A stretch of 64,000 bases of DNA from Rhodospirillaceae bacterium (lineage in GTDB: Bacteria; Pseudomonadota; Alphaproteobacteria; MPNO01; UBA2964). The stretch's first letter is position 1. Each line of letters opens with the position of its first letter. Positions 1 to 8,452 of the stretch are shown here, piece by piece. The notes beneath the pieces are model-generated. The model made no database searches. It saw only the letters and a program-made list of their open reading frames with translations, and had not been told where the DNA came from. The position numbers and the translations under genes are program-made. Location of the stretch: NCBI GenBank assembly GCA_002709075.1, contig PAPV01000005.1, positions 1 through 64,000 of the forward strand. The letters run 5' to 3'.

Positions 1-118
1 ACTGTAGAATAAATTTGTGAAATTATTGAGTAAAATTCCATTACAGAATGACTAGGTAGATGTTCCTGTGAGGATGTGGTTCTGATATTGCCAAATTTCT
101 TTGAAGTGAATTTATGAA

Positions 119-394
119 ATGTCTATTTCAATCAAGAAATTAAGCGATGATGTCTTCGAAGTGATTGTTGCAAAAACCTCAACAACCACTCATACGGTAA
201 CAGTCACTGACCAAAGTCTCACTGACCTTACCGACGACAATGCCACAAAGGTGCAACTGTTGGAGTTCTCTTTTAATTTCCTTTTAGAAAGAGAACCAAA
301 CACATCCATCCTGTCGTCATTCGATATCAACGTCATTTCTAGGTATTTTTCCGACTATAGGGATGAAGTCACAAGATGGTGCGATGAGAGTTAG
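119..394 (+). CDS. Conserved 91-aa protein of unknown function
   Basis: Small soluble protein without signal peptide or membrane segment. It has a Thr-rich strand region (TTTHTVTV at about residues 22-29), then a helical stretch ending LLEREPNTSIL (about 55-65) and RYF near residue 75. From memory this looks like a widespread small family in proteobacteria and cyanobacteria with the same THTVTV and FLLEREPNTSIL blocks; its function is unknown. The start at 119 is the only ATG that keeps the N-terminal block; a weak GAAGTGA precedes it. A decayed second copy of the gene lies at 1651-1844. The next gene, a zinc-ribbon protein, overlaps its 3' end, so the two are probably co-transcribed. Confidence 0.75.
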   Translation: MSISIKKLSDDVFEVIVAKTSTTTHTVTVTDQSLTDLTDDNATKVQLLEFSFNFLLEREPNTSILSSFDINVISRYFSDYRDEVTRWCDES

Positions 395-563
395 AACCAA
401 GGACTGTTATGTCTGTAATGACGCAAAGCAAGTCCTGTATCGGTGTCGATACGATGATTTGAAGGATTGGGTCTTTTTATGCGGAAAGTGTCTGACGGAT
501 GTTAAATCGAGATTTGAGGAGTTCTACCAATACGGTGGCACGTGGAAGAGTAAGAAAAAGTGA
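384..563 (+). CDS. Small zinc-ribbon protein (CxxC...CxxC)
   Basis: A 59-aa protein with two cysteine pairs, C8xxC11 and C33xxC36, spaced like a zinc ribbon, and a conserved-looking C-terminus YQYGGTWKSKKK. An upstream in-frame ATG at 363 would give 66 aa. I prefer 384, which overlaps the previous gene by only 11 bases. The fold is inferred from cysteine spacing alone; no enzymatic motif is visible. Because it overlaps the preceding conserved gene, translational coupling is likely. It could act in RNA or protein binding, but nothing in the sequence shows this. Confidence 0.6.
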   Translation: MRVRTKDCYVCNDAKQVLYRCRYDDLKDWVFLCGKCLTDVKSRFEEFYQYGGTWKSKKK

Positions 564-627
564 AATTTCTGAGAGTCCTTCTGCACCTCACTTTACTGAA
601 ATATCCAAATCAGATTAAAGTTTGAGT

Positions 628-1119
628 ATGAGAACTCTATTAATCATACCTCTAATTCTAATGTCTTTGGTTGGTGTATTATTTACCTTCCCCTCAATTC
701 TGAATGCTCAATATGTTGATACCAAATGGACGGTAACCGGATATTTTGGTGAGTTGTGGTTTGCCGAGGAAGTAGACATTCTTGGTAAGAAACAGAAATT
801 TTTTAAAGGATGGGCAGATGGTATCTTCTATTCCTGTGATTACGCGGGGCAGTCTAAAACTTATAATACTTATACAATTAAGGAATTCCTTAGCAATAAG
901 GAATTTCAACTAGTCAACCAAGAAAAAGCGTTCTCAAAAGTGTTTGCAGAAAATGGGTTGGTGGATGAGAGAACAAAGGTCTTTGTGCATCGAATTACTT
1001 GCAATGGAAAAAAAGTTGTCGACAGGAAGGTGCTGTATCCTTTTATTACTGTGGATGGTTTCAACAAGGCTTTTTATGTCTACGAAGGCGCAATAATTAC
1101 TCTAAAATTTGACAAGTAA
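628..1119 (+). CDS. Predicted secreted protein, unknown function
   Basis: A 163-aa protein with a typical Sec signal peptide: Arg near the N-terminus, a hydrophobic core of about 20 residues, and probable cleavage after LNA near residue 27. The mature part of about 135 residues is polar, with two cysteines that could pair in the periplasm, and no motif I recognise. An in-frame TTG at 622 is possible, but the ATG at 628 gives a cleaner signal peptide. It stands alone downstream of the two small genes, and about 1.7 kb without an intact gene follows. Function unknown. Confidence 0.6.
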   Translation: MRTLLIIPLILMSLVGVLFTFPSILNAQYVDTKWTVTGYFGELWFAEEVDILGKKQKFFKGWADGIFYSCDYAGQSKTYNTYTIKEFLSNKEFQLVNQEKAFSKVFAENGLVDERTKVFVHRITCNGKKVVDRKVLYPFITVDGFNKAFYVYEGAIITLKFDK

Positions 1120-1650
1120 ATTAGTGTCTTATGAAAAAATCACTATTTCTTAAATCCAAAATCACTTATTAAAATTGTCTTTTCCACTGCATCTATCCTA
1201 AAATCTGAGCACACTGGTGGATGCTAACGAGTCAGCAACTTTTCTTTTGCTAATGTCTTTTTCACGATTGAATGGGCGTATGCGCCTCTAAACGTTTTTC
1301 CAGAATTGATAGAGATCCCTAATTTTTCAACAACACAGTAAGGACATCAAAAGTCACTATTTTTTACGTTATCCTGAAATGTTCTAACAATTAAATAAAT
1401 GGTGTTCGGAGTATTGATCTCTGAATAGTGCGTGGGATTAACAGGTAAGTATAAATGCAAGATTGTGTCTAGGATGAAAACCTTTATTAACGTGCACAAA
1501 TTGTACTGGAAAATAAAATATCAAATTTGTTCTATAATTAATCTCTGCAGAGTGACTGGTTAAGCATTTCAGTAGGGATATAATTTTGAAACTCCGAAAT
1601 TACTAGGTTGAAGTATTTTAAAGGAAATTTTTTAACTGGCTTTTTAAATT
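1120..1650. other. Intergenic, no intact gene
   Basis: AT-rich and stop-rich in all frames. A short reading frame begins MKKSLFLKSK at about 1131 but stops at once, so it may be the start of a dead gene for an exported protein. No RNA gene, repeat or clear promoter was recognised. Confidence 0.5.
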
Positions 1651-1844
1651 AAAAAACGAAATGATAATTTTTTCTATGTCACTGTCGCAGACGCTGTAAC
1701 CACCACGCATTCGGTGATGGTTGCTGATAAAAGCCACGCTAATCTTACTGAACCTAACATTACTAAACCGCCAATATCAACTCAATTTGTAGATACTTCG
1801 CAGACTGTAAGAACGAGTTGAAAAGAAGATACAAAGGGGGATAG
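1651..1844 (+). pseudogene. Decayed copy of the 91-aa gene at 119-394
   Basis: Reading from 1651 gives KKRNDNFFYVTVADAVTTTH and continues to TEPNITK. This lines up with residues 6-44 of the intact gene (KKLSDDVFEVIVAK, then THTVTV, then DDNATK). After 1767 about 25 codons corresponding to the central helix are missing and the frame shifts. From 1773 the other frame reads NINSICRYFADCKNELKRR, which matches the intact C-terminus (INVISRYFSDYRDEVTR). The stop is at 1842. There is no start codon at the equivalent place. So this is a paralogous copy broken by an internal deletion and a frameshift. It has no zinc-ribbon gene after it. Confidence 0.8.
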
Positions 1845-2850
1845 AAATCAAAACACAATCAGAATAGTTTAAAATACTAAGACATGTTGCTGTATACTGA
1901 TGATTTGTAAATACTGGGTCTTTATTAAAATTAGACACCATAAATTAATCAAAAAAGCTTAATCTCTATCTCCTTTATCATATTGTCTTCATACAGGGTA
2001 TCTGGTATTGATCTGCTGTAACATCGATAATAGTTTCTTCGGACGTAAAGCCTGACAATGTTATGTACCGTGTCTCATGTTTTATATGTGATAAATTGAT
2101 TATCTGGGCGAAGAAATCAGGATGCTTGTCAAAGAGCTTTCCATAAAAAAATAAATTTTGGTATTTAAAGCACTTATGAACCGTCTTACCTAAAATGTGA
2201 TGTGGAAAATTTGTTTCCGAGCAAACAATGTAATACAAAAAAACTAAAAACATTTGGACATTAAAGTGATAATGAAAAGCCCTTCGGATAATCCGAAAAC
2301 AATAAAAACAATTTGTGGTATTGATAAATACCACGAACTAAAAAGTAACAGGTCTTTTTGGGGCAGATTAAGATTTGTATGGTTTGTTACAATCGCTACG
2401 ATAAGAGACCTCAATAAATAATTATTATTTAAAAACATCAAAGTTCAATTAGTGGTTATTTTCGAATAGGCTTCAAAAGTTAATGCGTCCGCAATGATAC
2501 TACACCGACTTCATTCATCCATTAAATCGAGAGTCCACTAGAAACTAAAAGTCCTTTTTGTAAAGAATTTTAAATATTTTTATGTTTTTATCCCTTAGGA
2601 TACCGAATTACCAAACGTCTCGATTGTTTTAATGCTATTATTATAGATATCTTATAAGTGAGACAGGGGAAAATAAGTCAATAGCATTAATGTTTAATCA
2701 CATAAACTGCTCGGTTTGGATGATGTTTTATTGCTTATTTTTAACACTAGAACGAATTGCCTTCTGGACAGTTTTTGGAATTTTTTCGTGACAAAGGATC
2801 AGTCAGTCTGATGTAATAATGCCATGAATATATGAGAGCTTAACGTTAAA
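1845..2850. other. Intergenic, possible gene remnants
   Basis: About 1 kb, AT-rich. On the minus strand 1978-2334 an open frame ends with IIDVTADQYQIP just before its stop. IDxTADQ is a pattern I associate with small papain- or transglutaminase-like proteins, so this may be the tail of a truncated gene; its N-terminal half looks like random coding. On the plus strand a 49-codon frame (2272-2421) has no ribosome binding site. Neither is convincing as a live gene. Confidence 0.35.
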
Positions 2851-3309
2851 ATGGAAAAATTTAAAAAACACCAATTAACCAAATCACAATGCTTATATGT
2901 ATTTATTCTTACAACCTTTTTTGTAGTGTCTGCAAATGTTTCATTGTCAAAAATTGTCACAATTGAATACACGGAGAGTGACTCATACAGTTTAGAGGTC
3001 GCAAGTATTGACGTTGGAGATACAGTGAAATGGATTCCTAAAAATGAAGGACACAATGTAGAATTTTTTGCAGGTCCTAAAATGAATAATTTACCACCAA
3101 AGTCGGAAATTGATAAACTTCATTCAATTGTTTTTCACGATGCGGGAGTGTATCTTTACGGTTGTACACCGCATGCCGATATGGGGATGATTGGTCTTAT
3201 TATCGTTGGTGGCGATTTTCATAATTTAGAAAAGATAAGTAACTTCAGAATGTCTCGAGTTGCTTCATCGGTGTTAAGGCGGTTGATTAAAAATGCTAAG
3301 CGTAATTAA
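2851..3309 (+). CDS. Pseudoazurin-type blue copper protein
   Basis: A 152-aa periplasmic electron carrier. The N-terminal signal peptide has a hydrophobic core at about residues 15-30. The type 1 copper ligands are visible: H68 in EGHNVEF, then C105, H108 and M113 in YGCTPHADMGM, with the Cys-x2-His-x4-Met spacing of pseudoazurin. The stretch after residue 120 is helical, as in the C-terminal helices of pseudoazurins. The family donates electrons to periplasmic reductases such as nitrite or nitrous oxide reductase, but none of these genes is in the window, so the partner is unknown. It is a single-gene unit with wide AT-rich flanks. Confidence 0.85.
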   Translation: MEKFKKHQLTKSQCLYVFILTTFFVVSANVSLSKIVTIEYTESDSYSLEVASIDVGDTVKWIPKNEGHNVEFFAGPKMNNLPPKSEIDKLHSIVFHDAGVYLYGCTPHADMGMIGLIIVGGDFHNLEKISNFRMSRVASSVLRRLIKNAKRN

Positions 3310-3580
3310 AGCTAATGCTAGAAACCTGATATTTGCAAAATTTAAGATATTGTAGGAAAAAATTTCTTTGTTTTCTGCGTTTAAGATACGCTTCGCAGGT
3401 GCCATTTTAGGGAAAATTATAATTTTTTTGAAAGCTTGTTATTCATAGTCATCAAACGAAACACCAGTATTTTAATTATAAAGCGTAAAAAAATAGGTCG
3501 AGTTATAGGTTCCATTGGTTCCCAAACAGAGTAATGTTTTGCCGTTTACTTCATGATACAGACTTCTGAAAATTATAACT

Positions 3581-4150
3581 ATGGTTAAACCAACTTTAAA
3601 TTTTACAGATATTTTTGACGGTTTGTGGAAAGATTTGGTAAGGGGATCACGAGATCGAAAATCGGAGTATCGGTGGTTAAATTTTTCTACAACAGAGTTA
3701 TCGGGAAGAGCTTCAATTCGAACAGTGGTTCTACGTGAAGCTATAAAGAACAACAGAATTCTGAGAATTTTTTCCGATTTTCGTGCAAAAAAAGTTGAGC
3801 AGATCAAAATTAATCCATTTGTGACAGCTCACTTTCATGATCGCAGAAAGGGCATCCAACTTCGTATGCTGGGGACTGCATATCTGGCAAATAAGGAATT
3901 AACACATTCTCATTGGATCAAACTATCGGAACAGCAAAGAAAGTTTTACAAAATCCTTAAAGGACCAGGAGAGCTGTACGAAAGCGACAAAGAGAATGCT
4001 TGCTATCTTGAAGAAAATGCTCATAAATTTTGCGTAATCGAAACCAAGATAACAGAGATTGACTGGTTGTCTCTTAATAATAAGGAACATCTTCGAGTAA
4101 AATTCCAATGCTCTAATTCGGATATTAAGATAGAACGGATAACACCCTAG
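3581..4150 (+). CDS. PNPOx-like FMN-binding protein (Alr4036 type)
   Basis: A 189-aa soluble protein of the pyridoxamine-5'-phosphate oxidase-like split-barrel group, closest in my judgement to the Alr4036 subfamily. Supporting pieces are RASIRTVVLR (about 43-52), a typical first barrel strand with substrate or FMN contacts; RIFSDFRAKKVEQI with NPFVTAHFHD; and a C-terminal IDWLSL. True PdxH motifs at the C-terminus are not visible, so it is probably a flavin reductase or oxidase of unknown substrate rather than PdxH. It is followed at 104 bases by an EamA permease on the same strand. Confidence 0.75.
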   Translation: MVKPTLNFTDIFDGLWKDLVRGSRDRKSEYRWLNFSTTELSGRASIRTVVLREAIKNNRILRIFSDFRAKKVEQIKINPFVTAHFHDRRKGIQLRMLGTAYLANKELTHSHWIKLSEQQRKFYKILKGPGELYESDKENACYLEENAHKFCVIETKITEIDWLSLNNKEHLRVKFQCSNSDIKIERITP

Positions 4151-4254
4151 AAATCCGTATCGGTGTTATTTATTGTTTTGACGTTTGAGAAAATGAAGCT
4201 TTTCTTTTAACAGAAAAAACTAGTCAATTTTGGAAACATAAGAATTCTGTCTAC

Positions 4255-5136
4255 ATGACTGAGTTGCACACAAGTAATGATACTCATTTTCCAGTACCCG
4301 GCATTATTTGGATGTGTGGGGCTACGATATTTTTTTCAGTTTCTTTTACATTAGTAAAATTTCTCCAGGATTCTGGTGTGACTGTTTTTCAAGCTGTGCT
4401 GTTTAGACAGGTTTTAGGTTTAGTGATTTTTTTACCCTCAGTTTTAGCAACCACCGAAATTAAACATTTAAAAACAAGTGTACCCTTCAAACATTCTTTA
4501 CGGGCGGTATTTGGGTTTCTGGGTATGTGCACCGGATATTATTCCTTGGCGCTAATTAATGTGGCGGACTCAGTCGCCCTCCAATTTACACTACCAATCT
4601 TTACTCTTTTTTGCGCAGCTTTGATTTTGCGTGAAAAAATATATTTTCACCGTGTTTTGGCAACAGTTATTGGTTTTTTGGGAGTTTTGATAATTGTACG
4701 ACCGGGATTTTCAGAAATTAATCTCGGAATATTACTGGCTATACTCTCTGCTGCTACCCATGCCCTCGCTGACACGTTTGCTCGTTATCTTGCGCGATAT
4801 GACAGTTTAAAAAACATTATGGTTTTCAATTTTTTATTTACTATACCGCTTGCATTATTGCCATCTGTCATTTGGTGGGTGCCAGTTTCTTCTGCAAATA
4901 TTCCATATTTAATTTGTTTTGGATTAGCCGGAGTCACTGCTCAATTTTGTCTTACGCGTTCATTTAGTCTTGCGGATGCCAGTTTAGTGTCACCTATATT
5001 ATTTCTTAGGCTGCCAATAGTTGCTGCAGTAGGTTTTTTAGCATTTGATCAAGTGCCGGAGAGTTGGACCTGGGTAGGCGCATGCATAATTATTCTGGCC
5101 ACTGTATGGATGGCAAGATCAGAGACAAAGCGATGA
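4255..5136 (+). CDS. EamA/DMT-family transporter
   Basis: A 293-aa inner-membrane protein with about ten hydrophobic segments and the internal two-fold repeat of EamA permeases: segments at about 13-35 and 150-175 start the two halves. Landmarks include LREKIYFHRVLATVIGFLGV at the end of the first half, which is characteristic of drug/metabolite transporters of the RhaT/YdcZ/SAM-carrier kind. The substrate cannot be told from the sequence. It starts at ATG 4255. An AT-rich inverted repeat follows the gene. Confidence 0.85.
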   Translation: MTELHTSNDTHFPVPGIIWMCGATIFFSVSFTLVKFLQDSGVTVFQAVLFRQVLGLVIFLPSVLATTEIKHLKTSVPFKHSLRAVFGFLGMCTGYYSLALINVADSVALQFTLPIFTLFCAALILREKIYFHRVLATVIGFLGVLIIVRPGFSEINLGILLAILSAATHALADTFARYLARYDSLKNIMVFNFLFTIPLALLPSVIWWVPVSSANIPYLICFGLAGVTAQFCLTRSFSLADASLVSPILFLRLPIVAAVGFLAFDQVPESWTWVGACIIILATVWMARSETKR

Positions 5137-5169
5137 ACCTAGTCTATTGTTTTGTTTTAATTGAAAAAT

Positions 5170-5190
5170 AGAAAATTAGTAATTTTCTTT
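5170..5190 (+). terminator. AT-rich hairpin after the EamA gene
   Basis: A perfect 9-bp inverted repeat (arms 5170-5178 and 5180-5188 around a single G), followed by a few T residues. It sits 30 bases after the stop codon. The stem is almost all A-T and the T tract is short, so terminator function is only possible. It also lies ahead of the convergent gene ending at 5253. Confidence 0.3.
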
Positions 5191-5252
5191 AGAAGGCTGG
5201 CAGTCTAGAACATCGCAAAAAAACGTTCAGGTGTATTTATTAAAAAAGATAT

Positions 5253-6026
5253 TCAATGTCGGCTTTTATTAAAGTGAGTGCTTACCTTTCCATATAAGCA
5301 CCGGGGTATAAACGGATAAGTCTTTGTAATGAAGTAAACATACCTGCCTTCGTGAAAACCTCCGTTGCATTCATCAAGCCTATTATCCCCGCCGATGAAA
5401 TGATAATCCTCATTATAGGTACCACTGTATTCACCGGGAGGCCCAGATTTTCTCAAACCTTTTTTTAAAACCCATCCTGATAATTTGTATTTCGGCAAAT
5501 AATGGATTTCAAACCCATCTCCAGCGTAACCCACTAAAGAGCCTTTTAAATTTTCAATTAATCCTGTAGGTGATCCATGATAGTGGTACATACCGCCCTT
5601 ACCAACATGGGCATTATTTGAATCTAGGCCCAATCGTCCTTTCAAACCAAATATGTCAACATTCCAGTTTTTATTTCCCCATCGGCTATGTCCTCTTTTT
5701 GCCCGAGGATCCCAAAAACCTGCGGTGCTGGGCCGAAAGAATACTCCATTTACTGCGATTCCTATTATTCCTCTTATCTTCGTGTAGGTTAATAACTTTA
5801 CCGGATTGAGTGGAACACAAACGTTAATATTTTGTTCTTCGATTTGATTTGGGTTGCCCCGGTTGGGGAAAATTCCCACCTTATGGTTGGGAAGCCCATT
5901 GCTTTTAAAGCACCGGTTTTCCGCAGTAAAATATATTAACGAAACATTTACATCATTTGCGTTCAATTGCGTTGAAATTTGTACTATGCACAACGTTAAT
6001 AATAATTTTATTACTTTTGCTTTCAT
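5253..6026 (-). CDS. YHYH-domain secreted protein
   Basis: A 257-aa exported protein. The start at 6026 gives a clean signal peptide (MKAKVIKLLLTLCIV, cleavage near LNAN); an upstream ATG at 6107 would add 27 residues that bury it. The YHYH motif lies in GGMYHYHGSP, with upstream GVFFRPS and downstream GYAGDGFEIHY, GTYNEDYHFIGG and LDECNGGFHEG, which mark the YHYH family (PF14240). These proteins are periplasmic or extracellular, with a proposed metal site, and are often near two-component or copper-related genes. Here it lies directly downstream of a sensor kinase gene and may belong to that operon. Function unknown. Confidence 0.85.
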   Translation of the reverse strand: MKAKVIKLLLTLCIVQISTQLNANDVNVSLIYFTAENRCFKSNGLPNHKVGIFPNRGNPNQIEEQNINVCVPLNPVKLLTYTKIRGIIGIAVNGVFFRPSTAGFWDPRAKRGHSRWGNKNWNVDIFGLKGRLGLDSNNAHVGKGGMYHYHGSPTGLIENLKGSLVGYAGDGFEIHYLPKYKLSGWVLKKGLRKSGPPGEYSGTYNEDYHFIGGDNRLDECNGGFHEGRYVYFITKTYPFIPRCLYGKVSTHFNKSRH

Positions 6027-6107
6027 AACTATCTTATCCCATGTTGTGTAGGCAATCACCACCAATGGATACTTAACGCTCTGCGTTGTCGTCCAACTAA
6101 TGCCCAA

Positions 6108-7493
6108 TTATAAAGTTTCTGAAATATGGCCTTTAGGCAATTTTAAAATAGCTCGTAGACCGCCTTTTGGAGAAGCAGCTAAATGAATGCTGCCACCATA
6201 CAAATTAGCTATTTGTTTTACAATTGATAGACCAAATCCGCTTCCGGGAACTGTTTCATCATATCGGTTCCCCCGTGAAAACATAGTTTCCCGATTTTCT
6301 GGCGCTATTCCTGGACCATCGTCTTCGATTAAAAATCTAAGCATCGGTTTTGGGATTTCTTTACTTTTTATTTCTTCCACATTTATCCAAATATTGGCCT
6401 TGCAAAATTTACCGGCATTTTCAATCAGGTTTCCAAGTAATTCTTCGAGGTCCGTTTGAGCACCCTTGAATGTCAAAGCTTCATCCACTTCAATGTGAAT
6501 ATTTATTTTGCGATCTATATATTGTTTTTTTACAGCGTTTGATAATGCTGAAACTACATTTTTTACATTCGTACTAGCTTTATAAATTAATGGATTTATG
6601 TAAGTTTCTCTCTCTCTACGTAAGTAACTAGAAATATGTCTCTCGATTTTATCAATTTCCACTTGGACAATTTTATTACATTGGGTTGTTGGTTCTCTGT
6701 TTTCATTTGAGATTACAGAAATTGGAGTTTTTAATGCATGCGCTAAATTACCAACTTCGGCCCGCGCACTTAAGAGCACCTTTTCTGTGTGATTTATGTG
6801 TGCATTAATTTCTTCAACCAGTGGCTTAACCTCAATTGGATAGGAGTCATCAAGGTTATGTTTTTTCCCTTCTCTAATTTCACTTAGAGACCTTTTTAAA
6901 TTTTCTAGTGGACGTAATGAAAATGTAACTTGTGCCAAAATACCAATCAATAATGTGAACACTATAATACCAAATGCATAAATTAAACGTTCATTAACTT
7001 TATCTACAGAATCAACCAAATTTTTTGCATCAGTCGCGATTAAAAACTGAAATTCCATGTTAGTTCCTTTTCCGATCACAAATTTTTGTTTTACGTGTAA
7101 GTCTGTGTCTTCAGGTCCGGCTCCAAATAAAATATTTGGTGGTGTTGTTTTTGATGATTCGCGATATGAAATTTCAAATCCTTTCATCGATAGGGAACGT
7201 CCAACGATTACCTCATCTTTAACCCTTGATATTTGCCAATACCATCCAGAATTTTGGCGGTTGAACTTGTTATCTGTGTAATATGTTTTGTAGGGTTTAA
7301 TTTCGCCTGCAGGTGTAAAAGAAGTAAACTCTATGAGATATGTTAATTCTTGTTCAACTTGTCTATCTAATGACTCAAGAATCGGGGCTTTAAGAAAACT
7401 GCTTGTAAGTACACCCCCTAGAATAAGCGGAAATAGTATCCAAAGCGTTGCAGAGCCTAACAAACGTTGAGTAATAGAACGGGTCTTAGTCAT
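6108..7493 (-). CDS. Sensor histidine kinase, PhoQ-like
   Basis: A 461-aa inner-membrane kinase. It has two membrane segments (about 14-35 and 170-192) around a periplasmic sensor region of about 135 residues, then a HAMP region (about 193-245). The phosphoacceptor is H252 in LAHALKTP, the PhoQ/QseC-type H-box. The ATPase has its N-box at about 351-362 (N355, N359), DGPG at 392-395 and GSGFGLS at 417-423. All catalytic motifs are intact. It lies 24 bases after the response regulator gene and is presumably co-transcribed with it. The ligand is unknown; PhoQ relatives sense divalent cations or envelope stress. Confidence 0.9.
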   Translation of the reverse strand: MTKTRSITQRLLGSATLWILFPLILGGVLTSSFLKAPILESLDRQVEQELTYLIEFTSFTPAGEIKPYKTYYTDNKFNRQNSGWYWQISRVKDEVIVGRSLSMKGFEISYRESSKTTPPNILFGAGPEDTDLHVKQKFVIGKGTNMEFQFLIATDAKNLVDSVDKVNERLIYAFGIIVFTLLIGILAQVTFSLRPLENLKRSLSEIREGKKHNLDDSYPIEVKPLVEEINAHINHTEKVLLSARAEVGNLAHALKTPISVISNENREPTTQCNKIVQVEIDKIERHISSYLRRERETYINPLIYKASTNVKNVVSALSNAVKKQYIDRKINIHIEVDEALTFKGAQTDLEELLGNLIENAGKFCKANIWINVEEIKSKEIPKPMLRFLIEDDGPGIAPENRETMFSRGNRYDETVPGSGFGLSIVKQIANLYGGSIHLAASPKGGLRAILKLPKGHISETL

Positions 7494-7517
7494 CGACGAG
7501 ACAATCCAAATGCGCAG

Positions 7518-8228
7518 TCAAAATGGTGGTGGAGCTAATCTATAACCGCGTCCACGTATTGTCTCAATCATTCCGCTTGGGAACTTTTTCCTTAAGCGTG
7601 CTACAAAAACATCAATGGTATTAGAGTCCTTTATAGAGTCCGGGTCGTGTTGAAGATTGTAAATGTGTTCACCAATTTCAGTACGACTCAACACCTGCTC
7701 CGCATGATGCATTAAGTATTCAAATACTTTAAATTCATGCGCAGTTAATTCAACTCGTTTTCCATCTACTGAAACCCTGGAAGTACGAGTATCTAGTATT
7801 ACTGGACCCCACTCAATCAGGGCTGTGGAATAACCGGATGAGTATCGACGGATGATCGCGCGTAATCTTGCAAGGACTTCTTCGATGTGAAATGGTTTAG
7901 TCACAAAGTCGTCGGCACCATTATCGAATACAGTTACCTTTTCAGACCAAGTATTTCGTGCTGTTAGTACTAGAACTGGTACATTTTTTGCGGCTAGGTC
8001 ATCCGCGGTTTCCCGCCAACTCTTCAATATCGACACGCCGTCAAGTTCTGGCAAACCAAGATCTAAAATTATTGCGTCATAGCTCTCTGTATCACCTAAA
8101 AATTTTCCCTCTTCACCATCGAATGCGGTGTCAACAACATAGTGTTCATTTTCGAGTGCCCGAACTAATTGCTTATTTAATTCGGGATCATCTTCTATGA
8201 CCAAAATTCGCACAGTAACGATCTCCAT
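7518..8228 (-). CDS. OmpR/PhoB-family response regulator
   Basis: A 236-aa transcription factor. The receiver domain (1-120) has the acidic pocket at E12-D14, phosphoacceptor D56 in LDLGLPELDG and K111 in VTKPF. A C-terminal winged-helix DNA-binding domain follows (about 140-232), ending with IETIRGRGYRL. I chose the ATG at 8228 because the 17 residues before it do not belong to the receiver fold. It is the first gene of the leftward operon with the sensor kinase. It is divergent from the envelope cluster that begins at 8453 and so could control it; the perfect inverted repeat in between is a candidate site. Confidence 0.9.
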   Translation of the reverse strand: MEIVTVRILVIEDDPELNKQLVRALENEHYVVDTAFDGEEGKFLGDTESYDAIILDLGLPELDGVSILKSWRETADDLAAKNVPVLVLTARNTWSEKVTVFDNGADDFVTKPFHIEEVLARLRAIIRRYSSGYSTALIEWGPVILDTRTSRVSVDGKRVELTAHEFKVFEYLMHHAEQVLSRTEIGEHIYNLQHDPDSIKDSNTIDVFVARLRKKFPSGMIETIRGRGYRLAPPPF

Positions 8229-8274
8229 TTTATTTTTTAAAAACAAATTCCGCACAGAATAAATAACTAAATTC

Positions 8275-8309
8275 AGCAAGAAATATCAAACATTTTGATA
8301 TTTCTTGCT
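8275..8309. promoter_or_regulatory. Perfect 16-bp inverted repeat between divergent genes
   Basis: The arms AGCAAGAAATATCAAA (8275-8290) and its exact complement (8294-8309) are separated by CAT. It lies in the only gap between the leftward two-component operon and the rightward envelope cluster. Because it is between two starts it is unlikely to be a terminator. It could be an operator or a stem-loop in the 5' leader of the rightward transcript. Confidence 0.5.
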
Positions 8310-8452
8310 CTCCATTTCATGAATATTTGATGAACGAGGCATTCAAAATCTGTTCATTGGTCGGCTGCTTATATAGCACTTCAGAGTCAAACCGGCACTT
8401 GATTTACTGTAACGATTTTTCTCTGAAAACAATAAAACTAGAGAAGGTCAAT

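Noticed and set aside
2272-2421. 49-codon plus-strand frame (starts MKSPSDNP)
   Set aside because: No ribosome binding site and no recognisable family; chance is a fair explanation.
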